A model generated the notes under the pieces. The model saw only the letters and a list, made by a program, of their open reading frames with translations. It was not told the DNA's origin and searched no databases. DNA of 8,761 bases from Rhodanobacteraceae bacterium (lineage in GTDB: Bacteria; Pseudomonadota; Gammaproteobacteria; Xanthomonadales; Rhodanobacteraceae), in the NCBI GenBank assembly GCA_012270595.1, contig JAAXIA010000088.1, forward strand, positions 1 through 8,761, read 5' to 3'. The stretch's first letter is position 1, and each line of letters begins with the position of its first letter. A program made the translations under genes and the position numbers. Positions 1 through 6,491 of this stretch are shown piece by piece.

Positions 1-503
1 AATTGACCGCAGCTGCCAAACACATTGCACTGCTGCGCGCAGCAAATTTCAGTCTCGGCGTGGCGGTACTGACCCGCCTGTTACGGGAAGCCGCCACGAC
101 GTTGCCTGACTGGGATTTGGAGATTGTCGAAGCACATCACGCGCGCAAGGAAGATGCACCTTCGGGAACTGCTTTGGCGCTTGGTGCGACAGCCGCCAAC
201 GCCCGGGGGGGAACTCTTGCCAAAGATGGCGTCTACGCCCGTGAAGGTCGTCCAGGGCCACGACAACATGGTCAGATCGGGTTCGCTGTCATACGTGGTG
301 GCGATATCGTGGGTGAGCACCAGGCCATCTTGATAGGTCAGGGTGAACGCCTGGAACTAAGCCATCGTGCAAACAACCGTGCCATCTTCGCCCAAGGTGC
401 ACTGGAAGCCGCCTTCTGGCTGGCCGACAAAGAGCCAGGAAACTACCAGCCGGATGCCATGTTAGCACAACGCGCCAGCGGGGCCCAAGGTCGCCAGATA
501 TAG
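1..503 (+). CDS. dapB: 4-hydroxy-tetrahydrodipicolinate reductase, 3' part
   Basis: This enzyme reduces the dapA product (hydroxy-tetrahydrodipicolinate) with NAD(P)H in the cytoplasmic diaminopimelate/lysine pathway. About 166 residues are visible, roughly the last 60% of a protein that is about 270 residues long in E. coli. The N-terminal nucleotide-binding GxGGRMG segment lies off the left edge. The family catalytic and substrate-binding signature EAHHARKEDAPSGTA is at visible residues 43-57, with the paired His at 45-46 and Lys at 49. AANFSLGV (13-20) and GDIVGEHQ (100-107) are also typical of DapB. The TTG at position 3 aligns with an internal Leu, so it is not the start; the reading frame enters from upstream. 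The C-terminus is several residues longer than in E. coli. A run of seven G lies at 205-211 without disturbing the frame. No + strand terminator is evident after the TAG stop. Confidence 0.96.
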   Translation, partial: LTAAAKHIALLRAANFSLGVAVLTRLLREAATTLPDWDLEIVEAHHARKEDAPSGTALALGATAANARGGTLAKDGVYAREGRPGPRQHGQIGFAVIRGGDIVGEHQAILIGQGERLELSHRANNRAIFAQGALEAAFWLADKEPGNYQPDAMLAQRASGAQGRQI

Positions 504-557
504 TGTCGTCTCAGGATGTTGACTCATAAGACAATCCATCAAACCCGGGCAGATACC

Positions 558-582
558 AAAAATAAAAAGGCTCACGCCTTCT
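558..582 (-). terminator. minus-strand intrinsic terminator
   Basis: Read on the minus strand, AGAAGGC (582-576) pairs with GCCTTTT (571-565) around the tetraloop GTGA, giving seven pairs including one G-U. It is followed by TTTATTTTT (566-558, overlapping the stem end). On the + strand the stem is followed by CTCTCTC, so it would not terminate dapB transcripts. No annotated minus-strand gene ends here, so the terminator points to a short minus-strand transcript or to a lost gene. Confidence 0.5.
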
Positions 583-714
583 CTCTCACCCCTTCCCTGT
601 GGCGACTTGATCTCAAGGATAGCTTGAAAAATCCCGTCTGCCATACTGCCACAACCTATGTCATACAAGCGCCTGGTCGCTTATATCCAGCGTAGAACCT
701 GTAGAGCAACCCGG

Positions 715-728
715 ATTAGTCACCTAAT
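715..728. promoter_or_regulatory. inverted repeat ATTAG-tcac-CTAAT, possible operator
   Basis: This is a perfect 5-base inverted repeat with a 4-base spacer, 195 bases upstream of recN and beside promoter-like hexamers in both directions. It contains TTAG and CTAA half-sites like those of xanthomonad LexA boxes, but the published spacing (TTAG-N6-TACTA type) does not fit. I therefore call it only a candidate protein-binding site. No E. coli-type CTGT-N8-ACAG box was found in the gap. Confidence 0.25.
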
Positions 729-753
729 ACATTGAAATAAATGCATTATTCAA
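724..753 (-). promoter_or_regulatory. candidate minus-strand promoter
   Basis: On the minus strand TTGAAT (753-748) and TATTAG (729-724) lie 18 bases apart, each with four of six consensus matches. The -10 overlaps the inverted repeat at 715-728. A start near 717 would give a transcript of about 160 bases ending at the terminator at 558-582. This is weak on its own; the matching terminator is what makes it worth recording. Confidence 0.2.
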
Positions 754-760
754 CTTTATT
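732..760 (+). promoter_or_regulatory. candidate recN promoter
   Basis: TTGAAA (732-737; five of six to consensus) and TTTATT (755-760; four of six) are separated by 17 bases in an AT-rich patch. A transcript starting near 767 would have a leader of about 155 bases before the recN ATG. The call rests on hexamer matches alone. Confidence 0.3.
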
Positions 761-922
761 TCGCTTCCGCACCGCATGACAGCCATATGTTCAAGCACCA
801 TTTTGAGGCAGTCTATGCAACCCTGACTGGAGACATCTTTTAGACTTGACCCAGGCCGTCAGCTCATCAAGCCCCGTCACGCTCAGCTCAAATCGCCATA
901 CCCACACGTTAAAGCATCGACC

Positions 923-2623
923 ATGCTCACTTCGCTCTACGTTTGCCAATTCGCTGTCGTCAAAACAGTCGACATCAAATTTAACCCTGGCCTTACCGTT
1001 GTCAGCGGGGAAACCGGCGCGGGCAAATCCTTGCTGGTTGATGCCCTGCTACTACTGAGCGGTGCACGTGCCGACAGCGACATGGTGCGTGCTGGCAGCG
1101 AACGCGCTGAACTTATCGCCGAGTTTGATCTGCGCGACCAACCCGAAGCACGTGACTGGCTCACCCGTCAGGAACTGGACGAAGGTCATGGCTGTCAATT
1201 ACGCCGGGTGATTCGTGCTGAGGGCAGTTCACGCGCATGGATCAATGCTCGTCCAGTCAGCGCCGGACAGCTAGGGGAACTAGCCAGTCTACTGGTAGAA
1301 ATCCATAGTCAGCATGCACACCAGGCGTTGCTTTCAGGCGCGCATCAATTGTCCCTGCTTGATGCTTATGCCGGTCACGCCACCTTGAGCAGGCAAGTAC
1401 GCGAATTGGCTGCACACTGGCATGAACTCAATCAGCACATCCAGCGCCTGAGCGACGGCGAAGATCATGAACAACATCTGGCATTGCTGCGTCACGAATG
1501 CAGCGAACTGGAAAAATGGGTCCTTTCCGCCGAGCAACTGGCTGAACTGGAAGCCACGCATCGCCGCCTAACCCAGGCTGACAAGCTGATTGAGGGCACA
1601 GCCAGCCTGACCAAACTGCTCGATGGTGATAACAGATTTGCCTTGTCTCACACGTTAAACCGGGCACGAACAGAACTGGGCAAACTGATCGCTCTCGACG
1701 AACACCTGGCACCACTTCAGGAGCTACTGGACAACACCAGCATTGAGCTTGGTGAAGTGATTTCCGGCCTCAATCACTACGCGCAAGACATCGAACTTGA
1801 TCCGACACGCCTCGGTCAGATCGACGAACATCTGGGCCACCTCCACGAACTAGGGCGTCGCTATCGTATGGCGATAACAGAACTTCCGGTAAGACTGGAA
1901 GAATTACGAAGCGAAATCAACGAACGCATCGCTACCAACGACACCATAGAACAACTGGAAATACAACGCGAACGCACCCATGCACGGTACACCAAAGCCG
2001 CGACAGCCCTAAGTCAATCACGTAAAGACAAGGCTGCCATCTTAAGCAGCGAAGTTACTGCCCTGATGAATGAACTCGGTATGTCTGGCGGTACATTACA
2101 GGTCGCTTTAGAAGCTGTGGACGATGACAAATCAAAACATGAACCACGCAGCTATGGTCGCGAACGCTGTCAACTGCGCGTCAGTGCCAACCCTGGGCAA
2201 CCGCCACGTGCCTTACGCAAGGTCGCCTCTGGCGGTGAACTGGCCCGCATCAGCCTGGCGATTAAAGTGGCGATCCTTGGTAAAGACAGCGCCCGTAGCA
2301 TGGTTTTTGACGAAGTGGACAGTGGTATCGGTGGTGCCGTGGCCGAAGTGGTCGGACAAAAACTGCGCGCCCTTGGTACCAGGCAGCAGGTACTGTGTGT
2401 GACTCACCTCCCTCAAGTCGCCGCCCTTGGGCATGCGCATGTGCGCGTCAGCAAGCACACTACCGGCCAGGTCACCGATACCCACATTCAAACGCTGGAC
2501 GCGACAAGCCGCTGTGATGAGCTGGCACGCATGCTCGGTGGGGTCAACATCACCCTTGAAACGCGGGCACATGCGAAAAAAATGTTTGAACAAGCCCAAG
2601 CCAGCCCGCCACCGACAAGCTAA
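923..2623 (+). CDS. recN: DNA repair protein RecN
   Basis: RecN is a cytoplasmic SMC-like ATPase that acts in double-strand break repair, where it helps RecA-dependent recombination by bringing DNA ends or sister duplexes together. At 566 residues it matches the family (553 in E. coli). It has a split ABC ATPase head: Walker A GETGAGKS at 29-36, IHSQHAHQ at 127-134, the signature ASGGELARISLAIK at 435-448, Walker B SMVFDEVDSGIGG at 459-471 with catalytic Glu 464, and the switch His in THLPQVAA at 494-501. Between these, about residues 155-375 are rich in charged and Leu residues, as expected for the coiled-coil arms. The ATG at 923 gives the usual family N-terminus (MLTSLYVCQFAVV), although no good Shine-Dalgarno precedes it. 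No clear SOS box is visible upstream, though an inverted repeat at 715-728 is a candidate site. No terminator directly follows the stop. Confidence 0.97.
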   Translation: MLTSLYVCQFAVVKTVDIKFNPGLTVVSGETGAGKSLLVDALLLLSGARADSDMVRAGSERAELIAEFDLRDQPEARDWLTRQELDEGHGCQLRRVIRAEGSSRAWINARPVSAGQLGELASLLVEIHSQHAHQALLSGAHQLSLLDAYAGHATLSRQVRELAAHWHELNQHIQRLSDGEDHEQHLALLRHECSELEKWVLSAEQLAELEATHRRLTQADKLIEGTASLTKLLDGDNRFALSHTLNRARTELGKLIALDEHLAPLQELLDNTSIELGEVISGLNHYAQDIELDPTRLGQIDEHLGHLHELGRRYRMAITELPVRLEELRSEINERIATNDTIEQLEIQRERTHARYTKAATALSQSRKDKAAILSSEVTALMNELGMSGGTLQVALEAVDDDKSKHEPRSYGRERCQLRVSANPGQPPRALRKVASGGELARISLAIKVAILGKDSARSMVFDEVDSGIGGAVAEVVGQKLRALGTRQQVLCVTHLPQVAALGHAHVRVSKHTTGQVTDTHIQTLDATSRCDELARMLGGVNITLETRAHAKKMFEQAQASPPPTS

Positions 2624-2698
2624 AAAGTCATGACAACATGCAATCCTGTCAACCTGGCACTAGATATCCGCATGGCTAGAGAGGGTCTCATTTGGTTT

Positions 2699-2704
2699 TA
2701 TAAT
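2699..2704 (+). promoter_or_regulatory. perfect -10 hexamer TATAAT
   Basis: TATAAT matches the sigma-70 -10 consensus exactly. No acceptable -35 lies 15-19 bases upstream and the TG extension is absent (TTT instead). If used, RNA would begin near 2711 and the strong terminator would end it near 2905, a product of about 195 bases. That would be either a small RNA or an attenuated uvrD leader. Confidence 0.3.
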
Positions 2705-2763
2705 GAACAAAATATAACTACTCTCGCCAAAGGTCTGCAACTTTTTCGCCCCTGCACTCTCTA

Positions 2764-2791
2764 AGAGATCGGATACACGCGAAACATCTCT
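2764..2791 (+). promoter_or_regulatory. hairpin in uvrD leader
   Basis: AGAGAT (2764-2769) pairs with ATCTCT (2786-2791) across a 16-base loop that includes GGATAC and CGCGAAAC. The loop CGCGA could instead pair with TCGCG at 2828-2832. TCTCT at 2757-2761 offers a competing partner for AGAGA. These short stems fit either a folded leader or chance. Confidence 0.2.
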
Positions 2792-2869
2792 CGTGACAGT
2801 CGTCCTCCCCCTTAGTCTGCCGTGGGATCGCGAACCTTGCTTCTATTGGGTTTTTTGTATCCTTGACTT

Positions 2870-2905
2870 CCCCAAGGACTATCCCGAGTCCTTGGGGTTT
2901 TTTTT
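2870..2905 (+). terminator. strong intrinsic terminator before uvrD
   Basis: CCCCAAGGACT (2870-2880) and AGTCCTTGGGG (2887-2897) form a perfect 11-pair stem with loop ATCCCG. Eight T follow directly (2898-2905). There is no A-run before the stem, so it acts only on + strand transcripts. It lies 246 bases after the recN stop and 79 bases before the uvrD ATG. TCCTTG at 2860-2865 repeats TCCTTG at 2889-2894 and can pair with CAAGGA (2873-2878), opening the lower part of the terminator stem. It may end recN messages, a separate small RNA, or act as a uvrD attenuator. Confidence 0.9.
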
Positions 2906-2984
2906 ATTCTTATCACGCCCGTTTTTTTCCAAGACCTGACTTGCTAATCCAACATGCATAAACCATCGCGCTACAATTGGTGGA

Positions 2985-5222
2985 ATGAACGACGTCTCCT
3001 ACCTGACTGATGAACTCAACGATGCCCAGCGCGAGGCGGTTTGCGCGGCCCCCGCCGGCCACCACCTCATTCTTGCTGGAGCCGGTTCTGGAAAAACCAG
3101 CGTACTCACCCGTCGCATCGGCTGGCTTACCCAGGTGCAACGGGTATCGCCATGGGCCATTCTCGCAGTCACCTTCACCAACAAGGCTGCAGGAGAAATG
3201 CGCGCGCGGCTAAAATCGCTCGTTCCCAACGATGGCAATGGCCTTACCGTAGGCACTTTCCACAGTATCGCCCATCGCCTGTTACGCCGACATTGGCACG
3301 AAGTCGGTCTCCCAGAGGGCTTTCAGATTCTCGATGCCGACGACCAGCAGCGACTGGTCAAACGTATCATCGTCACCCTGGGATTAAATGAAAGCCGCTT
3401 TCCACCGCGCCAAAGCGCCTGGACGATCAATGGTTGGAAGGACGAAGGTAAACGCCCCGGGCACATCGAACACCAGGATCACCCGATCACCCGCAGCTTG
3501 GTCAAGATCTACCAAGCCTACGAAGATAGCTGCCGCCAGAGCGGTTTGGTGGACTTTGCCGAACTGCTGTTGCGTTCCCATGAATTGTGGCTAAAAAATC
3601 CCGCAGTGCTCGCGCATTACCAAAACCGCTGGCGCCATCTTCTGATCGACGAGTTTCAGGATACCAACACACTTCAGTATGCGTGGATCCGGGTCCTTGC
3701 CGGTAGCACGGGAGAGGTATTTGCCGTCGGCGACGACGACCAGTCAATCTACGGCTGGCGCGGTGCCAAGGTAGAAAATATGCGGCGTTTTCTCCAGGAC
3801 TTTCCAGGTGCCCGCACGATCAAGCTTGAACAAAACTACCGCTCTACCGCCACCATATTAAAAGCGGCCAACCGGGTGATTACACGTAACGGTAGCCGCC
3901 TCAGCAAGGAACTATGGACCGCTGGCGATGAGGGCGAGCGTATCACGCTATACCGCCCCTACAACGAGCAGGACGAGGCGCGCTTCGTCGTTGAACGCAT
4001 CCATGCCTACCTGTGCGCAAACGGAAAAACTAGCGATTGCGCCATTCTCTACCGCTCCAACGCACAGTCACGCAACTTTGAGGAGCAGCTCACCCGCCAG
4101 GCCATTAAATACCGTGTCTATGGCGGTCAGCGTTTTTTTGAACGTGCTGAAATCAAGGATGCACTGGCCTACCTGCGTCTGGTCTCCAACCGACACGACG
4201 ATGCGGCCTTCGAACGTGTCATCAACACACCTACACGCAACATTGGCACACGTACGCTGGACGTGTTGCGCCACCGCGCACGCCACGACCGAATTTCCCT
4301 GTGGCAAGCCGTCCTGGCCGAACTGGAAGGTGACGAACTGGCACCGCGCGCCAGGAATGCGAGCAAAGTCTTTCTCACACTGATCGACACCATGGCTGAA
4401 GCTATTTCCCCCATGGCAGGCTCAAGCACGCTAAACCTCGCCGAACAGGTCGATCACGCCATCAGCCACAGCGGTCTGCGCGAGTATCACGCCAGAGATA
4501 CCCGTAGTAACGGCGAAGCACGGGTGGAAAACCTGGATGAATTAATCAGCGTAGCGAGTCGTTTTGCGCGCAGTCAAGACGACATGGATACCGGTTTGGG
4601 GGAGTTAACAGCCTTTCTTTCCCAAAGCACACTGGAAGCCGGTGAGACCCAGGGCGAAGGATGGAACGAATGTGTGCAATTGATGACACTGCACTCAGCC
4701 AAGGGACTGGAATTTCCACTGGTATTTCTAGTCGGGTTGGAGGAAGGACTGTTCCCCAGTCAACGTTCCGTCGACGACGAAGCACGCCTGGAAGAAGAGC
4801 GTCGCCTTGCCTACGTGGGCATCACCCGTGCCCGCCAGCACCTGGTTATTAGCTATGCCGAGTCACGACGCTTACACGGCAAGGAAATGCTGGCACGCCC
4901 TTCCCGCTTCCTTGGAGAAATCCCAACCAGTCTGCTGGACGAAGTGCGTCCGCGTATTCAAGCGACGCGCCCCGCAAGCACCGGTGGTCGCATCCATAAA
5001 CCATTGCCAGACACCAGGCAACAACAGCCATTATGGCAAGAGGAACTGACGGTCAAGTTAGGTCAGCGCGTCAGCCATCCCAAATTTGGTGAAGGTGTGG
5101 TTATCGACGCTGAAGGTAGCGGCAAGCACGCCCGCCTGCGCGTCAATTTCGAAAATTCTGGAAGCAAATGGCTGGTCGCCGCCTATGCAAAACTTGCCAT
5201 ACTGCAAAGAAGCCGGCAATAA
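2985..5222 (+). CDS. uvrD: DNA helicase II UvrD
   Basis: UvrD is a superfamily 1A 3'-5' helicase. It removes the incised strand in nucleotide excision repair after UvrBC, unwinds DNA in MutHLS mismatch repair and can displace RecA and stalled RNA polymerase. All helicase motifs are in order: Q LNDAQREAV (11-19), I AGAGSGKT (31-38), Ia AVTFTNKAAGEM (61-72), II LLIDEFQDTN (219-228), III VGDDDQSIYGWRGA (248-261), IV LEQNYRS (281-287), V LMTLHSAKGLEF (566-577) and VI EERRLAYVGITRAR (604-617). The C-terminal Tudor-like domain, which binds RNA polymerase in E. coli, is intact (KLGQRVSHPKFGEG at 691-704, KWLVAAYAKL at 728-737). It is 745 residues long against 720 in E. coli, and similarity extends to MNDVSYL at the N-terminus, which supports this ATG. 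UvrD is preferred over Rep or PcrA because of the close whole-length match and this tail. Confidence 0.97.
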   Translation: MNDVSYLTDELNDAQREAVCAAPAGHHLILAGAGSGKTSVLTRRIGWLTQVQRVSPWAILAVTFTNKAAGEMRARLKSLVPNDGNGLTVGTFHSIAHRLLRRHWHEVGLPEGFQILDADDQQRLVKRIIVTLGLNESRFPPRQSAWTINGWKDEGKRPGHIEHQDHPITRSLVKIYQAYEDSCRQSGLVDFAELLLRSHELWLKNPAVLAHYQNRWRHLLIDEFQDTNTLQYAWIRVLAGSTGEVFAVGDDDQSIYGWRGAKVENMRRFLQDFPGARTIKLEQNYRSTATILKAANRVITRNGSRLSKELWTAGDEGERITLYRPYNEQDEARFVVERIHAYLCANGKTSDCAILYRSNAQSRNFEEQLTRQAIKYRVYGGQRFFERAEIKDALAYLRLVSNRHDDAAFERVINTPTRNIGTRTLDVLRHRARHDRISLWQAVLAELEGDELAPRARNASKVFLTLIDTMAEAISPMAGSSTLNLAEQVDHAISHSGLREYHARDTRSNGEARVENLDELISVASRFARSQDDMDTGLGELTAFLSQSTLEAGETQGEGWNECVQLMTLHSAKGLEFPLVFLVGLEEGLFPSQRSVDDEARLEEERRLAYVGITRARQHLVISYAESRRLHGKEMLARPSRFLGEIPTSLLDEVRPRIQATRPASTGGRIHKPLPDTRQQQPLWQEELTVKLGQRVSHPKFGEGVVIDAEGSGKHARLRVNFENSGSKWLVAAYAKLAILQRSRQ

Positions 5223-5231
5223 CAGGCGTCT

Positions 5232-6491
5232 TCAATGAGGCATATGGGGTATGCCATGTGCGTCACGTGCCTCCGGTACCATCAACCGCGTATCGCTACG
5301 ACCGGCTTCAGACTCGCCGGGACACGGTAATACCGCGGTCTTTCCTGCAACAACAAGCAGCGCCTGACGGTAGCAGTGTGCAGCCTGACCATCGTCGCGC
5401 TGGGCAGCATAGACGTCACCCAGGCTCTGCCAGCCCCCCAAGCTGTTGTTAAGTGCAAGAGAACGGCCCAGGTACAATCGTGCCTTGTCCCACAACTGAA
5501 GCTGTAGACAAAGACGACCCAGCGCCAGCAGCAGAGTACCGTCTTCGGGATGCTTGTTCAGCCACCCCTCGCCGCAACGCAAGCGTGCCTTCATATCGCC
5601 ACCAGATAACTCGCCCCAAACCTCCACCAGTTGAGACGACCATTCACGGCGCAAGGCGGATTCCACTTCGTCGATGGCTGGCAACATAAGGTCGAAACTG
5701 GCAGCACGGCGGGCATACGCCTCAGTAATCGCTGGCAGACGACGTTGAACCTTGGATAACTGCGACCACAATGCATCGAGCGCCTCGGCATCACCAGCTC
5801 CCTCAATGTCAGCAAGTAGCACCCGCGATTCCAGCGCGGCATAGCGCTGGGCACCAAGCACCGCACTTTTCCGCAGGGGTTTTAAGGCCTCACGGGCACG
5901 CCCGGTATCACCACACGCCAAAGCGGCAAGGGTCAGCTCACGCCAACCACTTGGGCTTAATTTATCAGCCTCGGACTGAGTCACCAGCAAACTTAGTGCC
6001 TCGCCCGGTTTGCCGGCACGCCGCAACACCCGTGCGCGCAGCACCCGTGCAGCATGTGGCACCAGCTGAGCAGCGCGATCAAGGGTTCCCAACGCCCGTT
6101 CGTACTCATCGCGATACAAGGTAGCTTCCGCCGAAGCCAGCAGACATGATCCGCGCAAAGCTGCCCAACGCGAAGCACGATTAAGCTTGCGCTCAGCATC
6201 ACCATAACGCCCCTCGCTTAATGCCAGCAACCCCTCTTGCAAGCGTCGTCTACTGCGTCGGCGATACTGTCGGCTCAAGGCACCGAATGGCCAGCGTAGC
6301 AATCGCCACGTATACACCAGCGTCGCCCACACCAACAAAAAGATAACCACAGCAACAAACAGTGACGTTTCCACCTGCCAGCCATGGCTACGTATCAACA
6401 CATAGCCCGGGTCTTTGGCCACCCAATGCCAACCCCACGCCATCAAAGCAGCGATGAGCACCAGCAGTCCTGTCCGACACCATAATTTCAT
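5232..6491 (-). CDS. hemY: HemY, haem-biosynthesis-associated TPR membrane protein
   Basis: HemY of gammaproteobacteria is an inner-membrane protein linked to late protohaem synthesis; its exact biochemical role is unsettled. It is unrelated to the Bacillus protoporphyrinogen oxidase also named HemY. Visible are two N-terminal membrane helices (about residues 7-24 and 43-62) flanking the family's DPGYVLI segment (27-33), a basic stretch (75-84: QYRRRSRRRL), then helical TPR-like repeats. The clearest are at about 317-350 and 351-384, with the GRLCLQLQLWDKARLYLGRSL and SLGDVYAAQRDDGQAAHCYRQAL patterns. At 419 residues it is slightly longer than E. coli HemY (398). Its ATG overlaps the hemX stop by ATGA, indicating translational coupling; GAGG lies 12 bases before the ATG. 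The stop is 9 bases from the convergent uvrD stop. Confidence 0.92.
   Translation of the reverse strand: MKLWCRTGLLVLIAALMAWGWHWVAKDPGYVLIRSHGWQVETSLFVAVVIFLLVWATLVYTWRLLRWPFGALSRQYRRRSRRRLQEGLLALSEGRYGDAERKLNRASRWAALRGSCLLASAEATLYRDEYERALGTLDRAAQLVPHAARVLRARVLRRAGKPGEALSLLVTQSEADKLSPSGWRELTLAALACGDTGRAREALKPLRKSAVLGAQRYAALESRVLLADIEGAGDAEALDALWSQLSKVQRRLPAITEAYARRAASFDLMLPAIDEVESALRREWSSQLVEVWGELSGGDMKARLRCGEGWLNKHPEDGTLLLALGRLCLQLQLWDKARLYLGRSLALNNSLGGWQSLGDVYAAQRDDGQAAHCYRQALLVVAGKTAVLPCPGESEAGRSDTRLMVPEARDAHGIPHMPH

Larger units (their letters stand above)
504..922. other. dapB-recN intergenic region
   Basis: These 419 bases contain no convincing gene on either strand. A minus-strand frame (668 down to 462) is open for 68 codons but runs into dapB and resembles nothing I recognise. 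The region holds a minus-strand intrinsic terminator (558-582), an inverted repeat (715-728) and an AT-rich patch (about 724-760) with promoter-like hexamers facing both ways. The last 80 bases before recN are GC-richer and featureless. In Pseudomonas dapB is followed by carA; no trace of carA is present here. Confidence 0.7.
2624..2984 (+). other. recN-uvrD intergenic region
   Basis: These 361 bases hold no convincing protein gene. The longest + strand frame I found opens with ATG at 2630 and closes at 2764 (44 codons), with no ribosome-binding site and no recognisable similarity. The stretch contains an AT-rich patch with a perfect TATAAT (2699-2704), a small hairpin (2764-2791), two C-rich patches (about 2801-2811 and 2870-2873), a strong intrinsic terminator (2870-2905) and a further T7 run (2922-2928). 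The final 56 bases before the uvrD ATG show TACAAT at 2972-2977 but no partner -35. GGTGG lies only one base before the ATG, too close for normal ribosome binding. Confidence 0.7.

Noticed and set aside
205..211. A run of seven G in dapB as a possible phase-variation or frameshift site.
   Set aside because: The frame is intact and matches DapB on both sides; a run this short in a housekeeping gene is probably incidental.
462..668. A 68-codon minus-strand open frame across the dapB 3' end and the following gap.
   Set aside because: It overlaps the well-supported dapB, has no family signature, and reads through the minus-strand terminator hairpin.
2631..2651. TGACA and TGTCA inverted repeat just after the recN stop.
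   Set aside because: It is five pairs around an 11-base loop with no T-run after it, so it is not a credible terminator.
2630..2764. A 44-codon + strand frame beginning 6 bases after the recN stop, translating to a peptide that starts MTTCNPVNLAL.
   Set aside because: There is no ribosome-binding site and no recognisable similarity. A frame this long is expected by chance in AT-rich DNA, and it contains the TATAAT patch.
2833..2856. AACC and GGTT around a 12-base loop followed by six T, possibly a second terminator upstream of the strong one.
   Set aside because: The stem is only four pairs plus a possible G-U, which is too weak, and the strong terminator at 2870-2905 lies just downstream.
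2705..2905. The uvrD leader as 6S RNA, because its length is close to 190 bases.
   Set aside because: I could not find the long near-continuous duplex with an open central bulge that defines 6S RNA.
3928..4383. A 151-codon + strand open frame inside uvrD.
   Set aside because: It is a +1 shadow of uvrD, whose own frame carries all helicase motifs uninterrupted.
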